NCBI GenBank assembly: GCA_022410635.1
Contig: JAJVDF010000018.1
Coordinates: 3,203,102-3,267,101 of the forward strand
DNA: 64,000 bases
Direction of reading: 5' to 3'
DNA from: Tretioscincus oriximinensis
Lineage: Eukaryota; Chordata; Lepidosauria; Squamata; Gymnophthalmidae
Shown in pieces: positions 45,446-58,280 of the stretch. The notes under the pieces were generated by a model that was not told the DNA's origin, ran no database searches, and was given only the letters and a program-made list of their open reading frames with translations. How positions within the stretch are numbered: the stretch's first letter is position 1; each line of letters begins with the position of its first letter. The position numbers and the translations under genes were made by a program.

Positions 45446-47036
45446 GAATNTAATAAAAGAATTAAAGTTATTGCATTTTCATTAGGTACTGGAGACCTGT
45501 CATAGTTGAATCCTGGCATATCTTTGCAGCAATAAGATTCATTTTATATGAGAAGATGCATTCAAAATTTGTCGGTAATGCTACAGAAAAATCTTCNACT
45601 TCACGTATGACTGACTTGACTTCAGACTTCCAGAAAAAAGGAACTGAACTTTCAAAATCTAAGAATGTATTTCCCACCATGCCCAGAATCTCTTTTTTTG
45701 TTTTATTTACTTATTTGCTTTTTTCTGTTCTGCTGTAGACCTAGAGATTTGTATTTGTGTGTGTTTGTGTTCTGTATGGTTAGACTTTGTGCAGAAATCT
45801 AACAGTTGAAATATTCCCTGTCTCTCAAGCTCTGCATGCTAAGAAAAGCTTTGCTTTCCTAATTCTAGTTACCCAAACAGNTTTTTTATAGATATGGATG
45901 AAGAATCAGCCAAAATGAATTGCAACCCTTTNTGTGCTTTTGTCCCATCTAACCAAAAAAGGCTCCCAAAGAAGCCATCACCANGGTCGTGTTTCCTCCC
46001 AAAGATAGGCCTTCTATTCTAATGCTCTGCGGATGCTCTGTATGGAGTCTTGCACAGATGGCATACTAATTGACTACAGGTGTGACCCAGTGACCAGGTA
46101 ACATCCTCCCTTGCTTTAGAGAGGCTTACCAAAGGTCAGGTTCTAATCCTCTGTCTTCAGAAGCTTTTATCCATCATAAATGAGTGGGATTTGAGGAGGA
46201 TGAACAGACTAAGGGANGACGAAAAGGAGAAAACTGCAGTAATAGAACCAAGCGCTCATTTGTCATGTTAGAGCAAAGTGGTGTGACAAGCGGTGGCTGC
46301 TAACATTAATCCCCCTGTGTATTACAGTCATGCACTGTAGCACAGATAAGAAAGTCGTGCTCTGAAGAAGGCAACCGTGAGCTTTCTCTAGCCCCACCTC
46401 CTCATGATCGGATAAGATGGGAAAAACATCTTTGTACATCAAAATTATTTCCCTCTTCTCTCTCCTTTTCCCTGCTTGAACTACACAAGTCAACACCAGT
46501 GACTGCCAAGTTCTGAGCAGGCAAAGAGTTGCTTCTAGAGGAAGCACCTTGCAGTCTGNCTGAAGTTTATCAAAAGTACATTCCTGTGTCACTGCTAAGC
46601 CACAAAAAACCCTCTAGGGAAGCAAGTCAGGCGTGTGCTGAACTGCCGTCCAGGAAGGAAAGACGGAGGAGAGAAAATCTTTTGACCTAAACAATTGTTT
46701 GCCTGAGTGTGTCTGACTTCTTTATACACACGCGCACTCAACTGATGCCCCCTCCCCCCCCCAAGGAAAACACACACACACAAAAAAAAAATCCACTACA
46801 AAGTGCTGGGTAAACACAATAGGTCCAACTGTACAGAATTGCAGAATCTTAACGTTNTATCCAATTTTTATCATGCATTATGTAGTTATCCAACAAAGCT
46901 CTAAAACATTTGTTTTGTGATACAAGACCTGTCTGAGATGATTTGCAACTGGGGGGGAGTTTGAGGGAGAATTTAAGGAACCCCTTCTCTTCACTCACTA
47001 TTTTCTGCTCTGTTGTGTAGTTATTCTTATAGTCTG
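45446..47036. other. intronic sequence without recognised features
   Basis: A CA-rich stretch at about 46770-46790 and short chance open frames. No exon seen. Confidence 0.4.
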
Positions 47037-47200
47037 GTCCTTTCTACACCGGGTCTTACTCTGGACTATAGCTTGGAATATCTGCTCCCCACAAGCTAGT
47101 GCAGATTAAGCAAACCTCAGATGGGGTTTGCTGCAATCCACTTCTGGATCGTGGGCCCCTACTCCAGATTGCAATATGGAATAAGGCCTACTACATATCA
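47037..47200. mobile_element. short palindromic element, TTATTCTGG family
   Basis: Left part has GGACTATAGCTTGGAATATC, core at 47084-47110 (CAAGCTAGTGCAGATTAAG), right part AATATGGAATAAGGCCTAC. It is a diverged copy of the family. Confidence 0.6.
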
Positions 47201-47909
47201 GGTTTCCCCTCTTGATTTACTCACAAGTCTCCTACTATGTGCAACTTATTCTGTGCACATTCACATGTAGAAAAAGCTGTGCAGACGTTACTTGTACACG
47301 AGCTCATTGTATCAAGTGGGAAAAGTGCCGTGCTTGCTTACTTGCTTTGCTCCATTTATTCAGAAGATTGCAGCTTGAAATATCACTTTAAATGGTTAAC
47401 AGGACTCTTCCTTGTTGGTAAATCAAGCTGAATGCTGCAAGCAAGAACATAGAGTATGGCTGGATCAGATAATGTTCCCATTGTAGGTCATTTTCATATG
47501 TGGGTAATCATCCCACCATTTGCTAGGCAGCTGCAATTGTTAACTATGGAACAATTTGTAGGAAAGACAAAGCACCAGATGAAGATTCTCTCTGATAGCT
47601 TCTCTTTGGTGTGCTGTGGACTGCAATCCAATGCCAGTAGGAAGAACTACATATGGATTGTTGAAGATGCAAAGTTGGCTTTCCAGTTCAGACTAACCAT
47701 GCAGCGCAGTATATCATCCCCTTGACCAATCATAGTGAGGGATTGGTAGGGTGAATCAAAATTGGACCAGAAAGCCTAGCTCACATTTTCTGCTCTTCAC
47801 TGTACCTTTGTCACAGGAAAGGACTGTTCTTATGACCAGGGTTGTGACCATCAGGGAACAGTCTTTTCACATCCAGAGGGAATGATTTGTAGTAACCATT
47901 CCCTAAAGG

Positions 47910-48010
47910 TTCATAAAAACATAAGAGGATCCATGCTGCACAGGGATACAACTCGTCCTGCTCAGCATTTTGTCATGCATAGTGGCCCATCAATTGCTTC
48001 TGGATATTCT
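47910..48010 (+). mobile_element. dispersed retroposon fragment, CATAAGAGGATCC type
   Basis: AAACATAAGAGGATCCATGC and GCATAGTGGCCCATCAATTG make it a diverged member of the 40087 family. Confidence 0.55.
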
Positions 48011-48182
48011 CAAACAAAAGTAGAAGGTAATGTTTCACCCACTATTAACTTCTGGGAAATGGCAGGTAGAGGAACCCTGTTTGTCTCATCCACATGGAGG
48101 CAGTACTCAAGATTCCACTCTAAACTTTGCTTTGATGAATTTGTCTAATCTTTCCTTGAAGCCATATTGTCACAGGATGAAT

Positions 48183-48365
48183 AATAGAATCATAGAGTTG
48201 GAAGGGACCATAAGGTACAACCCCCCTGCTCAATGAATGGTTTAACTAAACCATTCCAGACAGATGGCTGCCCAGCCTCTATTTGAAGACTTCCAGCAAA
48301 GGAGAACCCAACATATCCTGTGGCAAACTGTTCCACTGGTTTATTACCCTTACAGTTTTTTTTCT
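48183..48365 (-). mobile_element. CR1-type LINE 3' end, antisense
   Basis: ATAGAATCATAGAGTTGGAA, CCCCCTGCTCAATGAATGGT and CAAACTGTTCCACTGGTTTA match the other CR1 ends. It is cut short near 48365 by a T run. Confidence 0.85.
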
Positions 48366-50321
48366 AGTATGCTTTCAAATGTCCATAGGAATTAAATACC
48401 ATAAGGTTCTTCTCACTAACTTTACCAGCTATTGGTGTTTGACAAAACACATCTAATTTTGGAAGTAGGGTTAAACATTGGTAGCTCTGTCCTCAATTTA
48501 ATTTTAAAATTTAAAATTGCTTTTTAAAAAACTTTTCATTATGACTTATGGTAGCAAACTCACAGTTGATCCCTGTAATAAGAAGAAATTCTTTTGACAC
48601 TCCTGGACCTCTACTTATTATTTATTTTTCCCTCCTGCTCCCTTAAAATATTCTTAAAAGGTCCACATTTCCTTTTTTGTTGTTTATATTTTCATGATAT
48701 TAAAAAATACAAATGTTTTCTCTGGGGAAGAGCTTCTTGTATTTTCTGAGTCTTCTCCAACTTTCCCATCCCCTTTTATCACCTAAAGTGGCAAATGCTT
48801 GCTTGTGTATATTCGGATCGAAACAAACTACTTTTTCCCATTGATCCTGCAGGATGATAATTGTGCTCATCAATGGATTTATTCACAAATAGATGCTCTG
48901 TGGCATGCTGATTTTAGCTATAAACTTTCCAGGCAAACTATTGGATTGGATAAGTTCTGTAGGATGCTCCAAAGCGCCCCCTAGTGGAAGCCTGATTAAT
49001 AGCAAAGCTTGGAATATATTACAGTATTTATTTAATTTTTAAATCATTTCTTACCTAGGTTTCCAAAGTACTACAAGAATATCAGTATGACCAAATTAAA
49101 GCTAAATACTGTGTACTGATTAAAATCAGGGGATATTGAGAATTAAAGTGATTATAAATTTCATTTACTACAGAGCTACATTTCTGTCAGATTCTAACAT
49201 TTGGCCAACCCTAGTTGTGGAAGGCTGAAGTAATAATAGATGCATTCTATACTTTTTATAAAAATGCAGCAAACTGATTTGGTTGGTTCACAGTTTGTTG
49301 TGAATTAGGGTGTTCCCATGACTTGCATGTCAACTGATAAGTTTTCTTTGATTTAAGCCTGACACAAGAGGTGGCCCAACAAACCAAGTGGTCTAAGATA
49401 CTTTGTAGATGGTTTGTTTCATTCATCAGAGAAAAACAAAAACAAATAATCCCAAAGCATTTTATACTGATTTAAACCGATCCACTTAATTTCAGTTCAT
49501 TTGCATCTTTTTTGGCTACAATATAAAGTGCCACAAAATACTATTCAAAAGCATCACTGAGGGTAGGCCCAATGCATGCATAGCCTAGCCCACATTTATG
49601 GTGTTTTGGGGAGAAGATTTTGGACACTTACCTGCTGTTCGCTTGCACTTTCACAGCCTTTGGGGTTGTATGTGAAATATCGGTGGTGCATGGGCCTCAT
49701 TCTGGGTGAGCACAGAGGACCCCTAAGGAGTACTGGAAATATTTTCTTACCTGCCATTCATGTGACCATGTGATGCTATGGAGGCAGCCATGATGAGGAA
49801 GGTTCTTCTTAAGCAAAGGGAGCAGAGCCAGCTGCCCTGCTTCTTCTCCTGTGCCAGGCCAGCCAGTTCCAAAGGAAGTGAGACTGTGCTGGCAGGCACA
49901 GATGGAGGGAGCCACCTGAAACTGTGGAGCTCACCTTCTGGCTGGCGGGAGAGAAATGCTTCAGTACATCAAATTTGGGAAGAGAGTCTTTTCTTGTGTT
50001 TCTGCTCAGAGTAATCCTTTTGAATTGACATTGTCCCTTCTTTAAGTAAGGAACAAGTGCACATACTATTGATAAGACACTGATGTTTTCGCCCTGGTCC
50101 AGTTGCAACCCATTTTTGAATTATGTTTACAGTATGCTGACATAATTATTTATGTGTGTACTTGTCTCTCCCCTCTTGACTGTCCTATCTTTATGGGTAC
50201 AATGTGGTGAATTTATGTATTTCTTAAAAAATTCTATGTCTTTCAAGCTGCAAGGAATATTGATTATTCTTGATTTGCTGTTTAACAATCTCCTTAGTTT
50301 GCTTTTATGCTCAGGGTATGT
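48366..50321. other. intronic sequence without recognised features
   Basis: No exon or named repeat recognised. Only chance open frames. Confidence 0.45.
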
Positions 50322-50385
50322 AGAATCATAGAGTTGGAAGGGATCTCCAGGGTCATTGAGTCCAACCTGCAGATTAGAATTTATG
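50322..50385 (-). mobile_element. CR1-type LINE tail fragment, antisense
   Basis: AGAATCATAGAGTTGGAAGG and CAGGGTCATTGAGTCCAACC are the complement of the last 60 or so bases of CR1. Confidence 0.85.
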
Positions 50386-53300
50386 GTTATACCTTTAGAA
50401 AATCTATCTAAAGTCAAGTAGAAAAACAATCCTTTTCGTTGGAATTCTGGTTGTTAAATGATTTTCCGCTGAAATCCGATTGGCAATGTTGCATTTTTAG
50501 CAATAGAATATTTGTGTTTCCTGGCTTTGGTAGAAGTAGCTAGGATCACTTACATTAAGTCACTGTTCATTGTAACTTAGCATTATTGTGTGGATTTTAT
50601 TCTGAGTTATTTGCTTTTTTAAAACGTAGAATGTGTTGTGTTTTTAGTATTTGAATTTAAAATTACTGTTTCATGGTGTCAGACATGACTTAATGAATAA
50701 TTGTGTGAGAGCACTGCAGGAAGAATGAAACCCCAGTTGGAGTTCTTTTATAAAGCTGCAGTAAAATGCATGGACAAACATCCATAGATGTTTGAAGATA
50801 GATAGATAGATCTTGCAGAAAAATAAGTTGTTACCTCATTCATAACCCAGGGTAAATGTCATCTTGCTTTTGTCTTGACTAATAGTTTTATAGATCTGTT
50901 GGCTAAAGATCATGTGATTTTTAGATTCTCAAAGCTGACTGTCTAAGTTCAGGTATTTTTAGACTAGATTCATGGGAGGTTTTTTTGTTCATGCTATAAG
51001 AATGTGATTATGGGGATCTTTCCTGATATAATTGCAGGGATCCAGCAATGGTAATGTTAAAAATATTATCATCTCACTTTTTCTTGCTAGTACTTTGGTG
51101 CACCCTTTTCTACATGATATTCTGTTTTTACTCCATCATGGTGCCATGTGGACTTTACCTGCAAGAACTTCCAAGACTTGCTGAGACCTCCAGTCCCGTC
51201 CTTCAGTGAGAGAAAAGACTGAGATGACAATATGTTGCTTTTTTCTAGTCATATTTACATTGTAGAAAGTCAGAATTTTAAAACCCACTTGGATGAGTTT
51301 AAAAATGATTCCCCCCCATCCTAGAATTCATCTGTTTGACTACAAAGGGAGCCAGCAATCAATAACAAGAGAGATACAGGGTAGCCAATAGAAAGCTATG
51401 GTTTAGCCTGGAGAAAAGTAAATCACATCATACTTGTAGAGGGCCAGCAATGATTGTATAACTCCTATAGTCTTTGTTCACACTACATGAAAAAATGTAT
51501 GTGGAAAAAATGCAAAGTAAAATTGGAATCCCCTTTGCTTTTTACTTCTGTGTCCAGCTCTTTTTTAATGTCCATACATGACCAGACAGCTGGAGGTCTG
51601 CAGGGAAAAGCAGAAGACTCCAATCTGCTCCAGGAACAAGGTTGGGATCCATGGCAGCAAGAGATCCAAGCAGATCTTCTGCCTTCTCCACCCACCATTT
51701 TTCCTGCAGCTGAATGGAGTTGCACTGCTCATCAAATTACCCCACTGCTCAGCTGAACAGAACTTGGTTCAACTCTGATTGGCTACAGGAAAAAAGGTGT
51801 ATGTGTGTGGGGAAAACAGTAAATTTGCAGGGATCCCCTGCTGTGGACCCCAGCTTTTCCTGCAGCTGATCGGAATCATCTGACTTTCCCAAAAGGACCA
51901 CCAAGGACCAGTCCTTCAGCTGTTTGGTCAGAACTCCGGTCGGAATACAGAGCAAAATTGTCACATAATGCGAATTGTGTTAAGCTGCATTTGTGATGGT
52001 TTTTTGAGCATTCTCCACTCTACAAATGCATTGCTGTGCAGACTGCCTATGGCGAAAGCATTTCCCACTTGGATCATGTGAAAAGCACACGTGTCCAGGA
52101 CAAACCCAAACAGCTTTGGCACCTGTTTTCCCCCTAGTCAGGATGCAGCCATAGAGTGCTACGTAAAGAAACAATGTTACAAAAGCACCCTTAGAAAGTA
52201 GCACAAAGCATTGGAGGGGGTGATAAAACTAATTAGGTGGCAATGTATATGTAGTGTTATTATATTGAAAATATAATAGCCATGGAAGAATGTCAGTGAT
52301 TTCTTAAAATTTGAAAACTTTAGTTGCCAATATAATCCCCCTTTAAATAATTTATGTCCTGCAAATTATGGTGGTTGCTGCACTAGGGGGGTGCCAATGG
52401 ACACAATCAACTTGAAGCCCCACTATTGGGCAAGACACTGTCTATAAGCCCACCTTCCTCATTGATATGGCACATCGGTTGGCACCAAGGCCTGCAGTAA
52501 GCCAGCCACCCCTACAGGTAGCCCCACTGATTATCACGAAAGTGCCAGTGGTAAGAGCACTGTTGGCTACCAGAGGTGGCATGAAAGTAGGGCAATGGTG
52601 TGTGTGTTCTAGAACGACATTCCATTCATGGGCTTCAGAATGGCCATTCTCTACTTGTGTAAAATAAAGAGGAAGAGAGAGCCTAGCATGGTCACCAGAT
52701 GATGGTGACAAGTATAATTGCTTTTCCCAACATTTGGAAGAATCAAAATAGACAAGTAACTTAATCTGTTAAAAGCAAATAAATAAAACCTGGAGGATCT
52801 TTCCCCATCTGTCTGTGTTTTTGTTAATAGTATTGTTACCTTTTTAAAAAGAGAGAAACTGAGAAAATATGAACAGTACTGCAGCTTTCTTGCGTATCTA
52901 AATAGCAAACAAATAAAATCTCACTAAAAATTAAACTAGAAAACACATCTCAATAGTATTATTTAATATTTGTGCCTCTTATCGTCGCCAGCATGGGGAA
53001 CACATTTAAACAGAAAACAAATATTTCTAACAGATGCCAGGATAGACAATAGGAAAAACATAGTATTACTGTTTTGCTTAAGCAGCTATCAACAGCTGAT
53101 GGAAATGCCAATAATTTACCACATTTATTTTCTGCACAATGAAATTTGTGAAGAACACTGTAGCCACTGTTATATTTATGCTCTTTATTTTGACATTTTA
53201 AATTGATTGCGTTTACATCTCACTGTTTAAAACAAACAATGTCACATGGCTTTTAAGTATTAGAGATACTATATAACAGTGGAAACTCAGGCTTAGGGAG

Positions 53301-53390
53301 ATTGGATTTGTGTATCAGAGCCGTGTTAACAAAAGGGCTCTCTGGATACTAAAATCTTACATAAAACTTAAATAACTAATAGACCCAATC
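50386..53390. other. intronic sequence without recognised features
   Basis: A short GATA run lies at about 50797-50810. No exon, RNA gene or named repeat recognised in the rest. Confidence 0.45.
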
Positions 53391-53392
53391 TT

Positions 53393-53892
53393 TAGTAGGT
53401 TGACAAGATGCCCCCTTTTTGGGGGGGAAACCCGCTTTTGGGGTGCCTACCCCACCCTCCTGAGGGGGGGCACCATTTCCCCAGTTTTTGCTAAGGGGAA
53501 AAAAAATTTTTTTTTTGAAAAAAAATCACTGCAGCACCACTAGGGGGCTCTGGCATCTGGGAGCAGCTCCTGAAGGCACCCTCCCCTCAGTAAAAAATAA
53601 AAATTCTCACATACTTCAAAACAAAACTTTTTTAAAAAAATCACTGCACCACCACTAGGGGGTTCTGGCAACTGGGGCCAGCTTCTGAAGTCACATTCCC
53701 CTCTGTAAAAAAAATTTAAAATTCTGATGTACTCTGAAAATTCTCAGTTTAAAAATTCTCGCACACTGAAAAAAATTCTCACATGTTTCACTGATTTTTC
53801 GGGTGGGAATTTTAGAAGGGAATGCATGTTGGTGGATAATTTGCATATTAATTACCCCGGTTTGGGTCTCGGAAAATCTGGTCAGTCTACTC
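53393..53892. mobile_element. possible DNA transposon with GTAGGTTGACAAGAT-like ends
   Basis: The left end GTAGGTTGACAAGATGCCCC and the complement of the right end (GTAGACTGACCAGATTTTCC) are imperfect inverted repeats. Similar GGTTGCCAGGT-type ends occur in common reptile repeats. The interior carries two ~115-bp tandem units and purine or pyrimidine runs. Confidence 0.55.
53527..53735 (+). repeat. tandem duplication, period about 115 bp
   Basis: Units start at 53527 and 53642, each with CACTGCA...CACCACTAGGGGG, then TCTGGCA and an A-rich stretch. They are diverged, so the duplication is not recent. Confidence 0.8.
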
Positions 53893-54388
53893 TATAGCCC
53901 TCTAACTGAAAAAGTGGAATCTATCTGATTTAGAGTTCATAAATCTAAGCATAGTCCATGGTATTTCAGCTGTTTTATTGCGATGCAAACTGCAATGACG
54001 TAGATTGTTTGATCTCTGGTTATGGTGCCATCTATGCATATACTAGGGAAAGGCTCAGACCTATACATATATTACTTTCCCTATTGTTGTTCAGAAATAT
54101 TGTAGCAAAAGCTTAGGGACTTATCGTGAAGTGAGAGGCCAAATCTAAATCGAAACCTGGCATCCCCTTCCACAAAACTTGATAGACATATGCAAATATC
54201 TCTGAAGGGACATGCCAAAATGCTGGGATCTCATAAGCATGAAGGAACTTCTTGGAGATTACCTCTCTTGTTTAAAAAAGAAAGGAATGGGGATGGACCT
54301 TGTATTTCAATGCTGGAGGTAACAGATCCTTTCTAGATCTCTTAGTCAGTGCTTCCATGTCAGAGAAATAAAGTTAGCATAGAAACTC

Positions 54389-54660
54389 CTGCATTCATTC
54401 ATTAATTCATTCATAATATCCTTTTCACCTGAAAGTCCCACTGCAGGCAGGAAAGCATACTTTTAAATTTAATCCATTCAACAGACAGTAAGTTTTAACC
54501 AGGTACCAAGAATCTTCCCAAGAGTCTATTCCAGAGCTGAGGGATTACCATTGAGAAGGCACTCTTCATATCAAGTAGCCAATAGATCACCAAGCCCCTA
54601 CATGATGTCAGGGGAGTTTTATTTTTACATGCCTAGAATGCATCCCTAGTATGATGTCAG
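54389..54660 (-). mobile_element. L2-like LINE fragment, antisense
   Basis: CATTCATTCATTAATTCATT is followed by a diverged body with TATTCCAGAGCTGAGGGATT and GAGAAGGCACTCTTC, a pattern seen near the ends of L2-like LINEs. Confidence 0.5.
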
Positions 54661-55483
54661 CTGAAGAAAAAGTCCACAGAATTGATGGCAATTGCCAGGT
54701 CGGTTCAATAAGCTTTTGGGATTGAGCAGATATGCCAATTTTGGATGACTGCAGGCTTGATTTAGTTTCTAAAGTAAGCTTTCCCTAGTGTTTATAAATC
54801 AGCTATGATAAAGAAATGGGCTGGATTAAAATGGAAACAATAGCAGTTCAAGTTCATCCAAATTGGTGGAAAAAGACAAACATAGCTTATGCTCTCTTGG
54901 TCAAGTTTAATTGGAATGGATTTTATAGGGTTTGGGGCCCAGTCCTTGAAACAAACAATTCAGATAGAAAATTCATTGACAGATAGTTGTCTAAAAATGG
55001 CCAGTAGAAAATGCCTCATCATTTTTCATGGTTCCATTGCTGAACTGTTTTAAACCTTCCAGGCCACTGTAATTTAAACCTATTCACTAGAAACTAAAAA
55101 GAGTTTAGATTGTGTGCAGTTTTACTATTAAAAAAATGTGCTGCCATTCCAGATTGTACTGTTGTTCCAAGAACTTTAGAAAATAAAAAAAGAATCACTC
55201 CACATTTTCAGAGCATTTAGGAAGCATTACAGAGCATCAGCCCCTTTCTCTTAATCTCTCTGGCTGTATACAGGTGTAGTTAGAAATGTGCCTCCGAAAC
55301 ACCTTAGGGAAGATTTACTTTAAGATTGTTTGTGGGTATGATTTCTGACATAGCAGTTTGCATGACTGAATTCTTTTAAGCCCCTGCTTCAGCTTCATGT
55401 CAGTGCCATTGTCCTGCCTGAGGTAATCCATCACAGCCCAGGAAACATGGTATCTGTGAAGTCTTTACAATAAAGTGAAGAAG
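54661..55483. other. intronic sequence without recognised features
   Basis: Nothing recognised beyond AT-rich intronic DNA. Confidence 0.45.
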
Positions 55484-55560
55484 AAGCTCGAATTTGAAGA
55501 AGTGGACATTGTCCACAAAAGCATATATGTACAAGCCTCTCTGCAAAGTCTTTGAGTAGT
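55484..55560 (-). mobile_element. short dispersed repeat, GGCAGCATGAGC type, inverted remnant
   Basis: TTTGAAGAAGTGGACATTGT and CCACAAAAGCATATATG resemble the reverse of the family at 10465. Identity is low. Confidence 0.35.
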
Positions 55561-55854
55561 CTAAAGGAGAGTTTGTGTTATCATTTAGCTTTAAGAGAAA
55601 TATTTATACAATTTAATGAAATGGAAACAAGTTTTGAAATATCTTACTGATAAACCGGTTTACATTGCAGAATAAGCTTTCTTGCCCATTTACTGCCATT
55701 GGGATAACAAATTTATTAATTATAAAGTTTTAATGCATTTTGCTTCTGTGAACCAGGGACAAAGACCCCTTCTGCACTTTATTTTGGAATATTCCAGAAC
55801 AGAACCTGTCCTCTGCAAGCTAACTCAATCAGATCTTGGGCAGGGCTTATGATA

Positions 55855-55970
55855 GTCTACTCTGATAGGTGGGTGGTATGTAAAAAAGACTGCCCAGGTA
55901 CAATTGGTGAGACAGAATGCTGGACTAGGTGGGCTGTGGCCCGATTCAGCAGGGCTCATGTTCTTATGTA
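55855..55970 (-). mobile_element. dispersed retroposon fragment, antisense
   Basis: GACAGAATGCTGGACTAGGT, GGGCTGTGGCCCGATTCAGC and AGGGCTCATGTTCTTATG are the reverse of the 40087-40190 copy. Confidence 0.8.
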
Positions 55971-56545
55971 ATACAGTGGTGTGGGCATATAGTGAAACCT
56001 GTGAGATCATGCTAATGGAGAGGAGCATTTAAAGTAGTGCCTACAAAAATACTTCAACAGTTTTATGTTAATTGTACAGTAGTGACTGATGCAAGTGAGG
56101 GCAACCAGGGTCCTTCCCTTTGCTGATAGTTTGTTAGCTCCCTTTGAAGTTTCTGTGGTTGTGTGACGATGTACATTAGCTGCTACTGACTCTGAAGTGA
56201 CTGACTTTAGCATTTGGTGCTAAACTGGAGAAGTGTTTGAAGAAAGATCAAGATGTGAGGAAGGAATTGAGTTGGGAAGGAAGAACTGGCTTTCCGTGTT
56301 GATGGCACAATTGTCAGTGGATAAATGGGAAACTTACAAAGATCACTGCTGAAGCAACTCCTGTTCATGCAGGATATATGCACCTCACTTTGTTAATATT
56401 GGTCATTGTGTTTCATTGTGTCTCACAAAAGTTTCGTGTAGATAAATCTATAAATTCTAGCCTATGGAATTCCCACTGTTTCCCATGGTTTTGAGAGCAT
56501 AATTTGACAATATTTTTGCAGTTTTGTTTGCATGTCTGATCTCTT

Positions 56546-56594
56546 TACTAAGCATTTTTCTTTCCCTTTCTCTTCTTTTTAAAATCTCCCTCAG
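56546..56594 (+). other. EPHB1: splice acceptor region of EPHB1 exon 2
   Basis: A branch-point-like TTACTAAGC lies about 45 bases before the exon. It is followed by a pyrimidine-rich tract at about 56555-56580 and the acceptor CCCTCAG ending at 56594. No AG occurs between the branch-like site and the acceptor, as expected for a functional 3' splice site. The branch point itself is inferred. Confidence 0.85.
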
Positions 56595-56659
56595 AAACAC
56601 TAATGGATACTCGAACAGCCACAGCTGAACTTGGCTGGACAGCAAATCCACCTTCAGGG
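56595..56659 (+). CDS. EPHB1: EPHB1 exon 2 (ephrin type-B receptor 1), internal coding exon
   Basis: This 65-bp exon encodes part of the extreme N-terminus of a mature Eph receptor tyrosine kinase. It completes a split codon with AA and then reads 21 codons, beginning TLMDTRTATAELGW and ending NPPSG at a codon boundary. EPHB1 has the same run with NPASG at the end, so one residue differs. EPHB2 (MDSTTATAELGWM) and EPHB3 (MDTKWVTSELAW) fit less well. From family knowledge, Eph genes have a small exon 2 between the signal-peptide exon and a large exon 3 coding most of the ephrin-binding domain, and length and phase agree. The protein is a membrane receptor for B-type ephrins in axon guidance and cell sorting. 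The reading frame is intact. The gene runs on the + strand. Exons 1 and 3 were not seen in the window, so this is a partial gene. Confidence 0.93.
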
Positions 56660-56666
56660 GTAAGTG
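56660..56666 (+). other. EPHB1: splice donor of EPHB1 exon 2
   Basis: The exon ends TCAGGG and is followed directly by GTAAGTG, close to the consensus 5' splice site. This places the intron at phase 0, so exon 3 should begin with the Trp codon that follows the conserved SG in Eph receptors. Confidence 0.9.
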
Positions 56667-58280
56667 AATAACAAATGAACATATTTTTATTTGCCAATTA
56701 CTTGCATTGGTTTTGGTGGGCAATAACTATGGTTACCTTCAGGTATTGTTTACTTGTTCCAGTATATTTAGATACGTTTCAGAGTAAAGCATGAGTAGTC
56801 CACATAAAGCTTTCTTGGGAATGCTTTATTCTGGAATATCCAAACACCAAGCAATGCCTGAAACTGCCCGTGTATCTGTGTATGTTTGAGAGAAAATTAA
56901 TTTCACTGATTAGAAGTTTACAGCTTTAGTGCTTTTCATGACTAGCCAAAATTGATATGCTTAATTTGTTTTCTGACTTTCTCAAAGGATGGTGCGTTCC
57001 CCTCCCACAATTCCTAGAAGTGATAAGATGTAAGAAGCAACCTTGTGATTTGGGAGTTGACTCGTTGCTATTTTTTGATTGCTAGGCGTCTGGAGGTTGA
57101 GGATATTTAAACTTTCCATGTGGTAGATACGGGGGAAGCCTGATTCACAGTTCTCAGTCATCAGAACTTCTTTTTTCCCCTTTTTTAATGCTGAAAGAAG
57201 TTTACAATTAAATGAAATCCCACCCACTCTGCAGATTTCCAGACTCTAATTAAGCAAGTCCCTTGGCAGGTTCCCTCGCTGTGTACATCAGCATGATATG
57301 GCACAAAATGAACGGCATGTTGCTTTCCAAGCCTTGATGCTTGTATGATTCCATTTTGTTGAGATCGACTCTGCTGTGCTAGGTGTGCTACCCCCTTTCA
57401 AGCCTACCTCTCAGCACAAGCTGGGCACTGCCTATTATATTTTCAAGCAATGCCAACTCAATATTTTTTTCTAACATGGGAAGCTCGCTATGCTGAGCAT
57501 TCAGTTTTATTTTGTGTGGCTGGTTTGCTGGTTTTGACTCAAATGGAAACAGTTCCAAGGGATCCCACTTTCTGGTGGTACACTATGCATTGCTGGTGAA
57601 AAATCATGCTTGTTTATATTACTCATCTTTTAAGTTTATGTTCTGAACTGTTTGCAACATGAAGGGCTCTCTAACTCTGTTAACTATGCAGGGATTTGGA
57701 ATTCAGCAGGAACCTACAGGGTTACACAGTAGTGCCTGAAAGTGGGGGGGGGGGGTCATTCAACTAAAGGCCAGAATAAATATGGTAAATTGTGTTCCTG
57801 AAGGCTACAACATTCCACTCTCAGCGTTCTATGTGAGGTCAACAACCTGGCAGATCAGGTGCTTGAGGAAATTTCTTCTGGTCACTTCTGGAGAAAGATT
57901 TGCACATACTGTAGGACGTAGAAGGCTAAGAGAAGACCAGGAACCTTTTTAACACTTACTATTGCCCAGAAAATGAGCCCCTGTCATCCTTGTTGCTAAG
58001 TCTCAAGTTTGTGCATGTTGGTATGGAGTAGATGAAGCTGATAATGCAGACTATGTTAGACAGAGTGTGATCCAACTTAAGAAGCCTTTATCAGCTCTAG
58101 TACTTCTGATCATAGTCTGGAGTATTGTTGGATTCAAACTGAGCTTCAGTGAACCACCATACAGTCCACACTGTTTTTGACATGTTTTGGACCAGTGGGC
58201 CTCACTGATTCATCCCTGCTGGCCTGGAACAAGGCAGGGTAAATGTGAAATTCATGTTTGAAGATGGAAAACAAAGATTA
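56667..58280. other. intron 2 sequence without recognised features
   Basis: A piece at 56822-56842 (AATGCTTTATTCTGGAATAT) hints at the TTATTCTGG family. A run of 12 G lies at about 57744-57755. No exon 3. Confidence 0.45.

Larger units (their letters stand above)
1..56594 (+). other. EPHB1: EPHB1 intron 1 (3' part)
   Basis: All sequence upstream of the exon is inferred to be the first intron, because no other coding exon, CpG island promoter or signal-peptide exon was found on the + strand. The first intron of Eph genes is commonly very long, so more than 56 kb is plausible. It is packed with interspersed repeats listed separately. A small nested gene or non-coding RNA cannot be excluded without transcript data. 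Confidence 0.75.

Noticed and set aside
56982..57227. 81-codon minus-strand frame in intron 2
   Set aside because: No domain or splice context. It does not overlap a conserved Eph exon.
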